Assembly (NCBI GenBank): GCA_025201845.1
Contig: MU603945.1
Location: 159,673-223,672, forward strand
Reading direction: 5' to 3'
Source of the DNA: Martensiomyces pterosporus
Lineage: Eukaryota > Kickxellomycota > Kickxellomycetes > Kickxellales > Kickxellaceae
DNA length: 64,000 nucleotides
Shown here: positions 1 through 9,843 of the stretch, in pieces
Layout of the letters: each line of letters starts with the position of its first letter
Numbering within the stretch: the first letter of the stretch is position 1
Position numbers and translations under genes: made by a program
Notes under the pieces: model-generated
Told to the model about the DNA's origin: nothing
Database searches by the model: none
What the model saw: the letters and a program-made list of their open reading frames with translations, nothing else

Positions 1-1
1 G

Positions 2-1471
2 AACACTGATGGCCTGGCACCTGCATCACAGGACAGCGTCCAGGGGCCGCTGGCTACTCCACGCCGGCAAATGCAGTTGCTGCAGGATCAGCCGAGCAGC
101 GCACTAAACGACTCTGCCCGCAACGCCGACTTTGCGGCCTTTCTCAACTTGCAGGACGTGCATGGAAACACGGCTCTCAACATCGCTGCACGTATTGGCG
201 ACCGTGCTATGATCCGCATGCTGCTGAATGCCGGTGCGTCAGCTACAATTGCCAACCGAGTTGGGCTTTGTCCGCTCGACTTTGGTGTGGACAGGATCGC
301 ATGCCCAGAGGGCGAGAATCCGCTCTTGGTGAGCGACGCAGTGGGTGGCGCTAGCGGCGCTTCGCTGCCACAGACGTCTTTTGCGAATGGCGCTGACATG
401 CTGAACTCACCGACTCCGCCTGGACGCACACGCACTGCTTTGAGCGGTACGCCCTCGGGGTCTGGGTCGCACCTTCCACAAACGCCGCTTCGACAAGCAG
501 TGAGAGGCGCGGGCAAGAACCTGCTCGCGTCGCTGATAGCAAGCCGCCCTGGCCAGTCGCCGATGCGCAATGGCACAAGAGCAAGAAATGGCGCGGATGC
601 GCTGGAAGACCCAGCGGCGACCGATGCGGTCTGGTCGCCAGCCTCGGCTGAGCAGCGAATGCACCAGTCTGTTTTGGACATCCAGCGACTCATGTCCGAG
701 CTAGAATCCGATTTCTCGGGCGAGATAAGGATAAAGCAGGAGCACCTTGATGGGATCAAGCAGCAGCTGCGCAACACAACGATCGAGCTGGCAAAGGCGC
801 GGGAAACTATCCACCACCTCCACGCAAAAACCTCGCAGCTGGCAGAGATCAAGTCGAGGGTTGGGTACCTGGAGGAGACGCTGGCACGCGAGACGAGCGC
901 CGTGCGCGAAGCAATTGGCGCCCTCCCTCCTGACTCGAAGTCCCGCCAGAGCCTGGAAGGCTTGCTCGAGTCGCTCCTGTCCAGCTCGAGTGCCGATGAA
1001 GCGCTGGCCAGCGTTGATGGCGAGCTCAACCTTCCTCTTATCCCCGGTGGATCGCCGCACAAGCAAGGCGCTACCGGCGATGAAAGCATTGCTGAGCTGG
1101 AAAAGGATCCGGCCAAGCTCTTGGCTGCCGTGGAGCGGCTGCGCATCGTCAACCAGGTGTATGCGCGGCGAGACGCATTGCTGCGTGAGCGGGTTGCTGC
1201 GCTGCGTAAACGAGCCGATGCGTCTGAACGCGAGCGCCAGTACCGCCAGATCATCGCCTCTTGCTGCGAGATCTCCGAAGCCGATGTTGATGTATGGATC
1301 GATAGGCTCGTGTCAGCTGTTGAGTCCACTGGCGACCTCGATGATGACGGAGCCGGGCTCGACAGTGGCCCTTACAACGACAAGACTCCAGCAGACAACA
1401 CCGGCTACAGCTCGCTAGCCGCCACAACGCCTGCTGTGGACCAGGTCAAGCCTAGCAGCCTGTCGACGTAG
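2..1471 (+). CDS. Swi6/Mbp1-like cell-cycle transcription factor, C-terminal part (5' truncated by window edge)
   Basis: The reading frame is open from base 2 to the TAG at 1469-1471, so the N-terminus lies outside the window. An ankyrin repeat (about nt 150-290, core NTALNIAARIGDRAMIRMLL then GASATIANRVGLCPLDFGV) is followed by a Ser/Thr/Pro-rich linker, a long coiled coil (nt 650-920) and a C-terminal helical module. The tail segment YRQIIASCCEISEADVDVWI resembles the C-terminal heterodimerisation region of Mbp1/Res/Swi6 proteins. In that family the ankyrin and C-terminal parts pair the DNA-binding subunit with its partner to drive G1/S genes. Whether this copy also carries an N-terminal KilA-N/APSES domain (Mbp1/Swi4) or lacks one (Swi6) cannot be seen. 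The family call is firm; the exact subunit is not. Confidence 0.85.
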   Translation, partial: NTDGLAPASQDSVQGPLATPRRQMQLLQDQPSSALNDSARNADFAAFLNLQDVHGNTALNIAARIGDRAMIRMLLNAGASATIANRVGLCPLDFGVDRIACPEGENPLLVSDAVGGASGASLPQTSFANGADMLNSPTPPGRTRTALSGTPSGSGSHLPQTPLRQAVRGAGKNLLASLIASRPGQSPMRNGTRARNGADALEDPAATDAVWSPASAEQRMHQSVLDIQRLMSELESDFSGEIRIKQEHLDGIKQQLRNTTIELAKARETIHHLHAKTSQLAEIKSRVGYLEETLARETSAVREAIGALPPDSKSRQSLEGLLESLLSSSSADEALASVDGELNLPLIPGGSPHKQGATGDESIAELEKDPAKLLAAVERLRIVNQVYARRDALLRERVAALRKRADASERERQYRQIIASCCEISEADVDVWIDRLVSAVESTGDLDDDGAGLDSGPYNDKTPADNTGYSSLAATTPAVDQVKPSSLST

Positions 1472-2788
1472 CTTACCCTTGTGCTGTCATCTTCCCGTTT
1501 CCCTTTTCTACTATCCTCGCACCCGCTTAGCTCCATTTCCCTTTTCATGTTTTCTAGCACCAGCGTGCCCCTCTACTACCAGCAGCGCCTCGCCGCCCTC
1601 TGCATGTGCTGTCAGGAAGCGGCTCTTTGATCATGGAATTTACGGATCGAATCTGCAGTCCCGTGATATATGGCTCGTAGCTGGCCATTGGCTATGCCGC
1701 TATGGCGCTCTGCTGGATGCCCTGCTCTCAGCGAAGCAAAGGCAGCCACTAACCAAGGCGAGCGCTGCTCTTGCTCTTTTCTTGGACTTTTACTTTGCTA
1801 CCCTTTCTGGCCTTGCCTTAGTAGCTCATTAGTTCGCATTTCAGCCCCACAGTCGGTATATAGATAGCCGGCGTTTGCGTATTGTCTATATTGCACACAT
1901 AGCAGCAGCAGCAGCATAGCCCGCTCCTGTTCGATAGGGAGGTGCTTGTATTTACCAGACAGGCACAGCAGAAGGGGAAGAAGGATAAACCTGTCGCATA
2001 TGTACGTATAATTCGGATAGAAATGCAACATGTGCAGCGCACATGAGAGGTGCTGTTGCTGTGCTCAAGAGCCAGGCTTGAATGTGGAAACCAATTCGCA
2101 AGGGCTGCGATTAAGGCTGCCCGGCATTTAGAGGATTTATGCACAGAGCACCTTGCTCTTTCCCTTCAGTGCCCTCTCTGTGTCTCTCACACCCCCTCGT
2201 TTACTCCACACTTGCGCGCCTTGCCCCGCTGGGTCTGCAAAGGGGAGCGATAGCACACAGGTGCGAAGCATGCGAAGGAGCAGGAGGCTATTTCTAGATT
2301 CGCTTTGGCCTTTTTCCACTGGCGCCTTTTGAGTATTGTGCCAGCCACTGCCACCAGTTCCCGCACACGCATATGTTGCTTCACTGGGCAGCAACAAAGC
2401 AATCCTGGCCTTTCCAGAGCCTTTATTCTTGCCGAGGTCTCACAAATATCCGTTAAACTTCTCGTCTACATAGCAAGAATACCGTGCCCTGGCTTTCTTT
2501 CTAACCACCAGCGCCGACGGTCTAACATCGCCTCTTATTTGGTATTCTCTGCTGCCCTACCATCCTTCACCGGTGCTATTCCAACCATATTTAGCTCAAC
2601 GGTCGTGTTCGGGCACTGGACGGGCGTAATAGCAAACAGTTTCACCTATTTTGAGGGCATATAGGGAGTGTGTCGCATTCGGAGTGCATTGGTAGTGAGC
2701 ATACACTCTTTTTCTTGCCATACACCTACGCGCGAGGCGTCTGACGTTTTTTGCGCTTCCCACACTCGACCTGCAACGCATTACAAAG
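1472..2788. other. Intergenic region between the MBF-like gene and the NST1-like gene
   Basis: This 1.3 kb stretch has no convincing gene. It holds the 3' flank of the upstream factor (CT-rich, with a short CAG run near 1902-1917) and the promoter and leader of the downstream gene. Open frames here are short, lack family resemblance and show no splice-site structure I could support. Confidence 0.6.
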
Positions 2789-5700
2789 ATGAGCCAGCAT
2801 TCGAAGCGTCGAAATGGCAGCGCACCAGTCAACGGCAGCAGTGCGCTACCGCCGTCGCCGCCTAGCTTCCCGGCTTCCCAGCTAGATAGACAGAACTTGA
2901 AGAAGACTATTTATAGCAAGGATGGCTCACAGCGAATAGAGCTTTTGGCCACGCTTGAAACGGCCGAGTTGGATCGCACACACAGTAACGAGGCAGCAGC
3001 AGCAGCGCAAGCACCTGTGTATGGCCCCGAGCTGCCGCCATCTATGCTACGAGAAAAGGCTGTGGGTGTGGCGGCAAGCAGCAGCGACAGCAGCTGCAGC
3101 TACCAGATATCAGCTAAAACACTTGGTCCTGCTGACGCGACCGACCTCGGCACAAACGACTCGGCATCCAAAGCGGAGCGCTTGGCGCAGGCTCATGCAG
3201 ATTTGGAGAAGCTGTTTCGCGAGAAGCTGACTGCGGTTATGGACAGCTCGAACATTGAGCACAAGCTGGCTACAGTCAAGGCTGTGGAGAAGGCGCTTAA
3301 GAGCGAGGATTCAATGGTTGCTAGCTTGGACGACCCGGCGTTCGCTATGGCCTCGGAGCTAAAGTCCGAAATATGGAGTATCCTCATTAACAACATGAAG
3401 CGCATGTCCCGGAAGGACATTGACGTCGAGATACTCGAGTCGTGTGTCTCTGATGCTTCGGTGGTAGAGCTGATCGTCAACAAGTTCCGGCAGGCATTTG
3501 ACGACTATGCTGTTGCCAGTGGTACAGGTGCTGCCTCAGCCGAGGAAGCCATTGTCAAACCGATGCAGGCTGTCAGCATCTCTGAGCTCAGCCGCGAGAT
3601 AAAGGCGCTGCCGTCCGTACAAGAACGGCAGCCCAGTGCGTTGAGTACTACTCAGAGCAGCTGGGAGCCTGTACCTCCAGCAGATGCCCTTCAAGACTTG
3701 GCACAGCGCCTGCTTGACGATGAAGCTCCGGATTGCGGCGATGATAGCGCCAAGGAGAGCAAGTCGCGAAGAAAGAAGAAGAACAAGAAGAAGAAGAATA
3801 AGGCCAAGACCAAGGTGGCAGTGTCTCAAGACCAGGCAGCCACGATTAACTGGGCTCTCGCCGCCCCGTATTCTCAGCGCGAGACAGGCGACGATGCGTC
3901 ACCAATGAGTGCGCAGATGCAGCCACAGCAGCGATCAGCACCACTGGTTCCACCAAGCGACCGGCCCCAGCTACAAGGCGACAACCACGCTGGCAAGGGC
4001 ACTGCCTCTACAACTAGAGAAGCATGGATGGCAGACGTGGCGAGCACAGAGGCTGTGTTGTCGGCGACAGGAGCGCTGGGTAGAGCGGCCTCGACTACCA
4101 GTGCCAGGAGACCTAATGACTCGAAGGCTATCTGGAGCAGCGATCGCGTGGAGGAGCAGAGGCAAGTGAGAAAGTTCTGGCTCTCCCTGAGCGACATCGA
4201 GCGACAAGCGCTTGTGCTTGTGGAAAAGGAAGTCGTTTTGGCCCGCGTGCGCGAACACCAGAATTTCGCGTGCAACTGCAACGTGTGCACGCGCAAGCGT
4301 GAGGCCATCGAGCACGAGCTTGACTGCCTCTATGACTGCTACTACGAGGAGCTCAAGGAGAGCGTGCGTCGGGAGAAGATGCGCATTGTCATTCGCGAGG
4401 CTGAGGTCAAGGCGCGGTCGATAATATCGTCCTCTGTTGAGGCTATCACCGAGTCTGTGATCAAGGCTGAAGTGAAGGCGAATCCTGCCTGCGACACCAA
4501 GGACATTATCAAAAAATCCGTCATGGAGAGCGTAAAGCACACGCAGGCTGTCAGCTCGCTGGTTTACTCGGGCCTCAGCAGCTCTGCAGAGGTCGATGAA
4601 GCTGTCCAGCGAGCCGCCTTAGTTGCGTCGAATAGCGTTGCTGCCAAGGTTCACAGCACAATGCAAGAGCTGGCAACAGACAACTCAGGACCAGATGCTA
4701 GCAAAGCCGGAAGGCAGCCCCCTATATCGCTCGCGATCCAGCAGGCAAGCATCGAAAAGGCTGCGTCAGCGATCAAGGAGTGGGCTGACCGTGCCTTCGA
4801 ATACCGGCGAGAGTTTGGCGACGAGCCGTTCCGAAGCGATGGCGATGGCGATGGCAATGACAATGGCAATGGCGACGGCTATGGCGACGGCGACGGCGAC
4901 GGCGAGGACACGATTGACAATAACGACTTGTTCTATACAGAAAGCCTGCTTGGATCCATAGACACGTTCCCAACTGACAGCAAAAAGTTTTTCGATATGA
5001 TGGAGCGTCTTGCGGAGTACCGCATGCGGCGTGAGGATGCCCTGTTGGACAACCTCGTGGATGACGACGATATATCCACCGGCGACGAGGACGACCACGA
5101 CCGTGCTGACGGCGACATTGAGCATACGTCGAGCCAGAGATCGAGGCGCGCTTCGCGCCACTTGCGCCGCTGCCCAGACTGCCAGGGCGAGATCAGCGAG
5201 TCGGAAGCCAAGCGGCCTTATTCGGACTCTGAGGATCATATGCCAAGCCATGCAGATTGGCGCAAGGCACGCTCTGCTGCACGCCCTCGCTACTCCAGCA
5301 CGGCTCATGGGAAGTCCAGTGCTGCAGGCGAAGCGTACCGCGACGTCTTCCCCGACAACGACGACGAGGACATTGATGACTATGACGACGACGAGGACGA
5401 CGACGAGGGCGACGACGACGACGACCTTCTTGACGATGTAGATGATGAGGATGAGGGTATTGATGGCGAGGATGAAGACGACGATGGTGACGGCGACGAT
5501 GACGATGACCTGGACCCCGAGCATGCGGAAAAGCAGGCTGAGGAAGGCCGCCGTGTATTCCAGCTCTTTGCTGCGCGGCTGTTTGAGCAACGCATCATCA
5601 ACGCATACCGGGAGCGGGTCGCTCGCGAGCGTCAGCGCAAATTAATCGAGGAGCTTGAAGAGGAGGAGAAGCGCTCAAAGGCAAAGGAGAAGCGGAAGCA

Positions 5701-8110
5701 GAAGAAGAAGGAGCGCGAAAAGGAGAAGAAACGGCATATCCAGCAACAGAAAGAAGAGGAAAGGCTTGCCAAGGAAGCACAGCTGCGTGCTGAACAAGAG
5801 CGCAAGGCTGCTGCTGAGGAGAAGCGGCGGAAGGAACAGGAGAGGAAGAGGCGTGAGGAAGAGGCAAGGATCAGGAAGGTTCAGGAGGAGCGCAATCGGA
5901 GGATTCTCGAGATGGCTGACAAGCGCTTGGAGAAGGAGCGCTTGGAGAAGATTCGCTTCGAGGAAGAGAGACTTGAGAGAGAAAGACGTGGGCGCGAGGA
6001 GCAGCGGAGACGTGCTGGGGAAGAGGAGCAGCAGCGGAGACGTGCAAAGGAAGCCGAGGAGAGGGAGGAGAAGCGTGCAGCTGAGCAAAGAAAGCAAGAG
6101 GGAGCCGAGCAGGCACGCAGGCAGAAACCGGAGGAACAGGCAGGCAAAGCGCCGGCCGAACAACACGCAGCACCAGCAGCACCAGCAGCACCAGCAGCAC
6201 CAGCACCAGCAGCAGCCATTAAACCCAGCACACCTCAAGCCAACCCTGCTGCTGCGCCAGCTGCTGCTGTTCCGACAAATATCGACTCTCAGCAAAGCAA
6301 CGCAGACCAATGCCCGCCCCAGCTGCAAACACCAACGACCGACGCTGTGCCGGCCAACGACAAAAGCGACTTCTGGTACAGCGCTGTGACTCCACCACGC
6401 AACGATGTGTTTAGCAGCCCAAGTATGCTGCCTCGCGAGAGCGTAAAGCTGACTCCAATAATCGAAAATAGCGCTGCACCTGCATATCTGCCCCCACGGC
6501 CGTCGCTCCCAATGATCCGCCCCTTTGATACGAACGGCGCGCCCCATGCTCCTTTGCCCTTTGCCTCGCCCCATATGCGTGCTCGTGCAAACAGCGGATC
6601 TCAGGTTGTGATGTGTGCTACAGCAGCTGCACCGGCACTTGTACCGCCAGCACCTGCAGCCAGTGTTGCACCATCTGAGCTCGATGCCGAAATTATGTCG
6701 ATTGTTGGCAAGGTGATGGGGTCTCGCACTTTGCAAGATGAGCTCACGGAGGGCCTAGAGTGGCGTGCCGAGCCAGATGGGTTCTTGGATACGGCACGTT
6801 TTGGTCAGCCAAAGAGCAGCGCAGCGCTGTCTTTTGCCGTGGCTAGCTCAGCACCACCCATTTCAGAGCCATCCACTCGCCGCAATTCGGTGCCTATAAA
6901 CAGAACCGCAAGTGAAGGCAAGGTCGCTAACGGCAGTCCGGGCAGCAAGCACAGCACTGTGGCTTCCCTCGCCCTTAGCGCCGAAGTGGAGAGCGTGTAT
7001 GCAGCATACTGCGCGCTAGAGAAATTCCGACGCGACTCGCATGGGCCACTGGCGGCTTCGTGTCAGGACCCCCCCAGCGGCTACCACACTGCATCTGACA
7101 TCTCGCAGATGCATGGCATGATGAAGGAAAGCGAGGTTTGGAGCATCTGCATGAAGTACTCGCAGATCAACCCGGCAAGGTGCCATGCCAACCATGCAAC
7201 ACGCGCTGTCCTGTTTGCGAGCAACACCACAGCAAGTGCACGCGATGGCTCAAGCGCCTCCCCTGTAGCTCAGACGACTCTGGAGCCTAGACTGCCCACC
7301 CTTGGTCTAGCAAGCAGCGTGCCTCAGTTTGCAGAGCCCAGACCCACGCCATCGCTGCAGCTGTCAGTCATCACAGAGGATATGCTGAGTGCGTTCAGCC
7401 TCCAGCCAACAAAGGCCAGCAGCCCACTCGCGGTGAGTGCGCTTACGCCACCGACTGCACGCCCGCTGCACTCACAGCCGCGGTCGCCGCTGGTGCCCCA
7501 GGTGTCGCCGCTAGTGGGTGGCCGCATCACTGGCAACAGTGCAAACGAAGCAGGCGGCAATGGCGCGCATGCACAGATCAGGTCGCAGTCACAGCCCCAG
7601 ACACAAGTACAAACGCCTACGCGGCCGCAGATGCCGATACCTATGCCAATGCCAATGCAAAGTCAGCAGCAGCCAGCTAGTGGCGTCAAATATGCGTCTG
7701 TTGCGCAGGCTAGCCCTACATCGCTGTTCTTCAACCCGCTCGCTATGCACAATCCTCAGATGCCTGCCGTCCATGGCGGAGGTGGTTTGCATGGTGGTGC
7801 ACAGCCGTTCCCGCAGGCATTCCAGCACCCGCACCCCCTTAGTGCACCTGGCCTCAGCCAGACTCATCCCGGCATTGCTGCTGCTGCAGGAGCAGCTGGT
7901 CCCATTGTCCCACCGCCTCTGTCTATGCCAGCCAGCGGTCCGATCTTTGGCATGCCGTTCACACAAGCACACATCCCATCTGGCTCATGGTCTCCAGCTA
8001 AAATGGGCGACCCTATGCGACTGCCGCCACACCCATCGCTGGCACAGCACCATGTGCAGCAGCAGCAGCAGCACCCTCAGCATCCGTCGCAGCAGCAGCA
8101 ACTACATTAG
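2789..8110 (+). CDS. NST1: NST1-like stress-response protein (1,773 aa)
   Basis: Single-exon ORF from ATG 2789 to TAG 8108-8110. NST1 of yeasts and filamentous fungi is a very large, low-complexity protein linked genetically to salt tolerance; its biochemical role is unknown. Matching features in order: a basic Lys block (SRRKKKNKKKKNKAKTK, about aa 326-342); the conserved NST1 core near aa 461-525 (FWLSLSDIERQALVLVEKE, then CNCNVCTRKREAIEHEL and YDCYYEEL); an Asp/Gly tract (aa 684-709); a very acidic Asp/Glu tract (aa 857-907); a 180-residue charged coiled coil rich in E/K/R (aa 944-1120); an APA repeat; and a Pro/Ser/Gln-rich tail ending in short poly-Q runs. A CPDC motif sits near aa 794. 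The start is the first in-frame ATG. The large antisense frames opposite the coiled coil are codon-composition artefacts. Confidence 0.85.
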   Translation: MSQHSKRRNGSAPVNGSSALPPSPPSFPASQLDRQNLKKTIYSKDGSQRIELLATLETAELDRTHSNEAAAAAQAPVYGPELPPSMLREKAVGVAASSSDSSCSYQISAKTLGPADATDLGTNDSASKAERLAQAHADLEKLFREKLTAVMDSSNIEHKLATVKAVEKALKSEDSMVASLDDPAFAMASELKSEIWSILINNMKRMSRKDIDVEILESCVSDASVVELIVNKFRQAFDDYAVASGTGAASAEEAIVKPMQAVSISELSREIKALPSVQERQPSALSTTQSSWEPVPPADALQDLAQRLLDDEAPDCGDDSAKESKSRRKKKNKKKKNKAKTKVAVSQDQAATINWALAAPYSQRETGDDASPMSAQMQPQQRSAPLVPPSDRPQLQGDNHAGKGTASTTREAWMADVASTEAVLSATGALGRAASTTSARRPNDSKAIWSSDRVEEQRQVRKFWLSLSDIERQALVLVEKEVVLARVREHQNFACNCNVCTRKREAIEHELDCLYDCYYEELKESVRREKMRIVIREAEVKARSIISSSVEAITESVIKAEVKANPACDTKDIIKKSVMESVKHTQAVSSLVYSGLSSSAEVDEAVQRAALVASNSVAAKVHSTMQELATDNSGPDASKAGRQPPISLAIQQASIEKAASAIKEWADRAFEYRREFGDEPFRSDGDGDGNDNGNGDGYGDGDGDGEDTIDNNDLFYTESLLGSIDTFPTDSKKFFDMMERLAEYRMRREDALLDNLVDDDDISTGDEDDHDRADGDIEHTSSQRSRRASRHLRRCPDCQGEISESEAKRPYSDSEDHMPSHADWRKARSAARPRYSSTAHGKSSAAGEAYRDVFPDNDDEDIDDYDDDEDDDEGDDDDDLLDDVDDEDEGIDGEDEDDDGDGDDDDDLDPEHAEKQAEEGRRVFQLFAARLFEQRIINAYRERVARERQRKLIEELEEEEKRSKAKEKRKQKKKEREKEKKRHIQQQKEEERLAKEAQLRAEQERKAAAEEKRRKEQERKRREEEARIRKVQEERNRRILEMADKRLEKERLEKIRFEEERLERERRGREEQRRRAGEEEQQRRRAKEAEEREEKRAAEQRKQEGAEQARRQKPEEQAGKAPAEQHAAPAAPAAPAAPAPAAAIKPSTPQANPAAAPAAAVPTNIDSQQSNADQCPPQLQTPTTDAVPANDKSDFWYSAVTPPRNDVFSSPSMLPRESVKLTPIIENSAAPAYLPPRPSLPMIRPFDTNGAPHAPLPFASPHMRARANSGSQVVMCATAAAPALVPPAPAASVAPSELDAEIMSIVGKVMGSRTLQDELTEGLEWRAEPDGFLDTARFGQPKSSAALSFAVASSAPPISEPSTRRNSVPINRTASEGKVANGSPGSKHSTVASLALSAEVESVYAAYCALEKFRRDSHGPLAASCQDPPSGYHTASDISQMHGMMKESEVWSICMKYSQINPARCHANHATRAVLFASNTTASARDGSSASPVAQTTLEPRLPTLGLASSVPQFAEPRPTPSLQLSVITEDMLSAFSLQPTKASSPLAVSALTPPTARPLHSQPRSPLVPQVSPLVGGRITGNSANEAGGNGAHAQIRSQSQPQTQVQTPTRPQMPIPMPMPMQSQQQPASGVKYASVAQASPTSLFFNPLAMHNPQMPAVHGGGGLHGGAQPFPQAFQHPHPLSAPGLSQTHPGIAAAAGAAGPIVPPPLSMPASGPIFGMPFTQAHIPSGSWSPAKMGDPMRLPPHPSLAQHHVQQQQQHPQHPSQQQQLH

Positions 8111-9085
8111 TGTGGTCCTTCTCGCTGCCTCTTCGTGACCTGATTTCCGTTTTCTCTTTTGTTTTCAGTTCTGAATTACCAACGCAGTCGCCAACGAGTG
8201 GCCTCTATATCGTGCAATATGTGCCAAGGTCCTCCTTAATAATGTGGCCTGCGTCCTTGCAAAACGAGCATCTGCAAAGCCGTGCGAAAAGGCAGAGGCC
8301 GCCTTGAGAGCCAAGCCAAGATAGCAGCGGCCGATATTCGGCAATCAGTCGCTGAGGGCCATGCTGCTGGTCTGGAAGCAGGTTACACAGCCGACCTCGT
8401 TCTGCATGTGCTTGAATCGTGCCAACCACTGAGGGTGACAACATGATTTTTCTGCCCCTCCTTATCTTTTCTTTCTTGTCTATTCTTTTTCGTCCGAAAT
8501 CGCAAAATTCGAGATTCAGCTACAGCCCTACTATTCCTCAATTTGAAAACGTAGGTACCATATGCAACCCCCTCCCCTCTGTGGCCTACGAGCAGCTCTC
8601 GCCACGAGATACACCATGCGTGCCTGCAGCCTCCCCCAGCATGCTGTAGGAGGCTGCTCTCTGCAGAACGACCAAGCACACGTAAATGAGCAGCCAAGAG
8701 GAAATCTGCTTGGTAGTATGATACAGGCTGCCACAGCCATATGTTTCCTTTGCTCATAGCATGGTTTGGTCCAGCCACGCCTGCCTCCAAAGCCGCCAGG
8801 AAGCTCCCTCAGGCCGGCTGCTCGTTGGCGCTAAAGCAGTGCTGGCGTGCCTACTCTTCTCTACACCGGCACTTCTCCCGCTTGCCCCTCCCCACATAGC
8901 ACCACCACTCTCTTACCTGCGCGGTTGTTCCGTTGGTTTCTGCTCCTCACATCTCCTGCTCTTATGCTATCATGCGTGCGCTTCCCAGGATGGTGCGCTC
9001 ACACCCCTGCGGGATATCATAAATAGTAGCCACCTTACCATGCCCCAAAGAATAGGGCGGCAGCCCATACCACCACTAATCTTGC
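8111..9085. other. Intergenic region between NST1-like and ATPase inhibitor genes
   Basis: About 1 kb without a supportable gene. It includes the AT-richer NST1 3' flank and a run of CT-rich sequence (8850-8960) that probably belongs to the promoter of the ATPase inhibitor gene. Confidence 0.55.
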
Positions 9086-9095
9086 TATATATAAA
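9086..9095 (+). promoter_or_regulatory. TATA box of the ATPase inhibitor gene
   Basis: The sequence TATATATAAA lies about 70 bp upstream of the ATG at 9167. It is followed by a short A/C-rich leader with no other ATG, as expected for a highly expressed small mitochondrial protein gene. Confidence 0.55.
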
Positions 9096-9166
9096 GCTGT
9101 CCTGTGCAACCCTCACTCATCCACCGCACAACACAGACTCTTTTCTTTCGCAAAACACAGTGTAGA

Positions 9167-9421
9167 ATGCTTCGCACAACTATTCAGCGCCAGGTTCGTC
9201 TCGCTACCCCTGTTAAGGCTACGATGATTCCTTCTCGCAGCTACACTGACAAATTCCAGGAGCGGGAGACTGCTTCGGAGAACCAGTACATCCGCAAGAG
9301 GGAGGCTGAGCAGCTCAAGGCCATGGAGGCGCAGCTTGCCAAGGCCAAGGAGCAGGTCAGCGAGCTCCAGGCCAAGATCGACAAGCACATCGAGTCCAAG
9401 GACGCTGCCACCAAGAACTAA
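9167..9421 (+). CDS. INH1: Mitochondrial F1F0-ATPase inhibitor (IF1/Inh1 family), 84 aa
   Basis: ATG at 9167, stop TAA at 9419-9421. IF1 proteins bind the F1 catalytic interface of mitochondrial ATP synthase and block ATP hydrolysis when the membrane potential collapses. The first ~27 residues are basic and hydroxylated with no acidic residue (MLRTTIQRQVRLATPVKAT, then a RSY motif), as in a matrix presequence. The inhibitory helix follows (FQERETASENQYIRKREAEQ, about aa 31-50), and the rest is an amphipathic coiled coil that would dimerise. Length matches yeast Inh1 and related inhibitors (about 80-90 aa). Start choice: the ATG just downstream of the TATA box; the upstream in-frame extension has no ATG. 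Confidence 0.9.
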   Translation: MLRTTIQRQVRLATPVKATMIPSRSYTDKFQERETASENQYIRKREAEQLKAMEAQLAKAKEQVSELQAKIDKHIESKDAATKN

Positions 9422-9843
9422 AGGAGGCGGTGCCGCTGCCCCTCTGCTTCTGGCACACGGGTGCACTTCGCCGCTGCTCTCGCTCTCTTGCTTATTCCAA
9501 CCATAGCAGTCCCCTTTCCCTTCCATTTTCTGACTTTAAACATGGCCGCTGACGACGCTTTTACACCCCGCTCACCCCGGTTTACTGCCAAGTGGCTATT
9601 TCTGCGGTTTAGGGGTTCTGGTGCTGACGATTGCATATTTGGAGTCACGTGGAGAATGGGTGAGGTGGGGGTGTTTATTGTGCTTGATGCGAGCGGAGAG
9701 TGCTCAGGGCCCCCTCTCTTTCTCTTCACAACTCTATCGCAACACAGCAACACACTTTATTCAACACAGCACATAGCACACATACAAACGCACCACCAAG
9801 TGGATATAGCTAGTGGCAAAAAGCAAGTACACGTTAGCATCCG
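9422..9843. other. Intergenic region upstream of the alpha-mannosidase gene
   Basis: This 422 bp spacer carries the inhibitor's 3' flank (CT-rich) and the leader of the mannosidase gene, which is rich in CACA/ACA motifs (9735-9800). No gene is seen. Confidence 0.5.

Noticed and set aside
5675..6736. 353-codon antisense frame opposite the NST1 coiled coil
   Set aside because: It mirrors the GAG/AAG/CAG-rich coding of the sense strand and encodes Leu/Cys/Ser low complexity. No promoter or homology.
8380..8455. CTGA and ATGATT motifs suggestive of a box C/D snoRNA
   Set aside because: The boxes are imperfect and wrongly spaced, and there is no terminal stem or guide complementarity that I can see.
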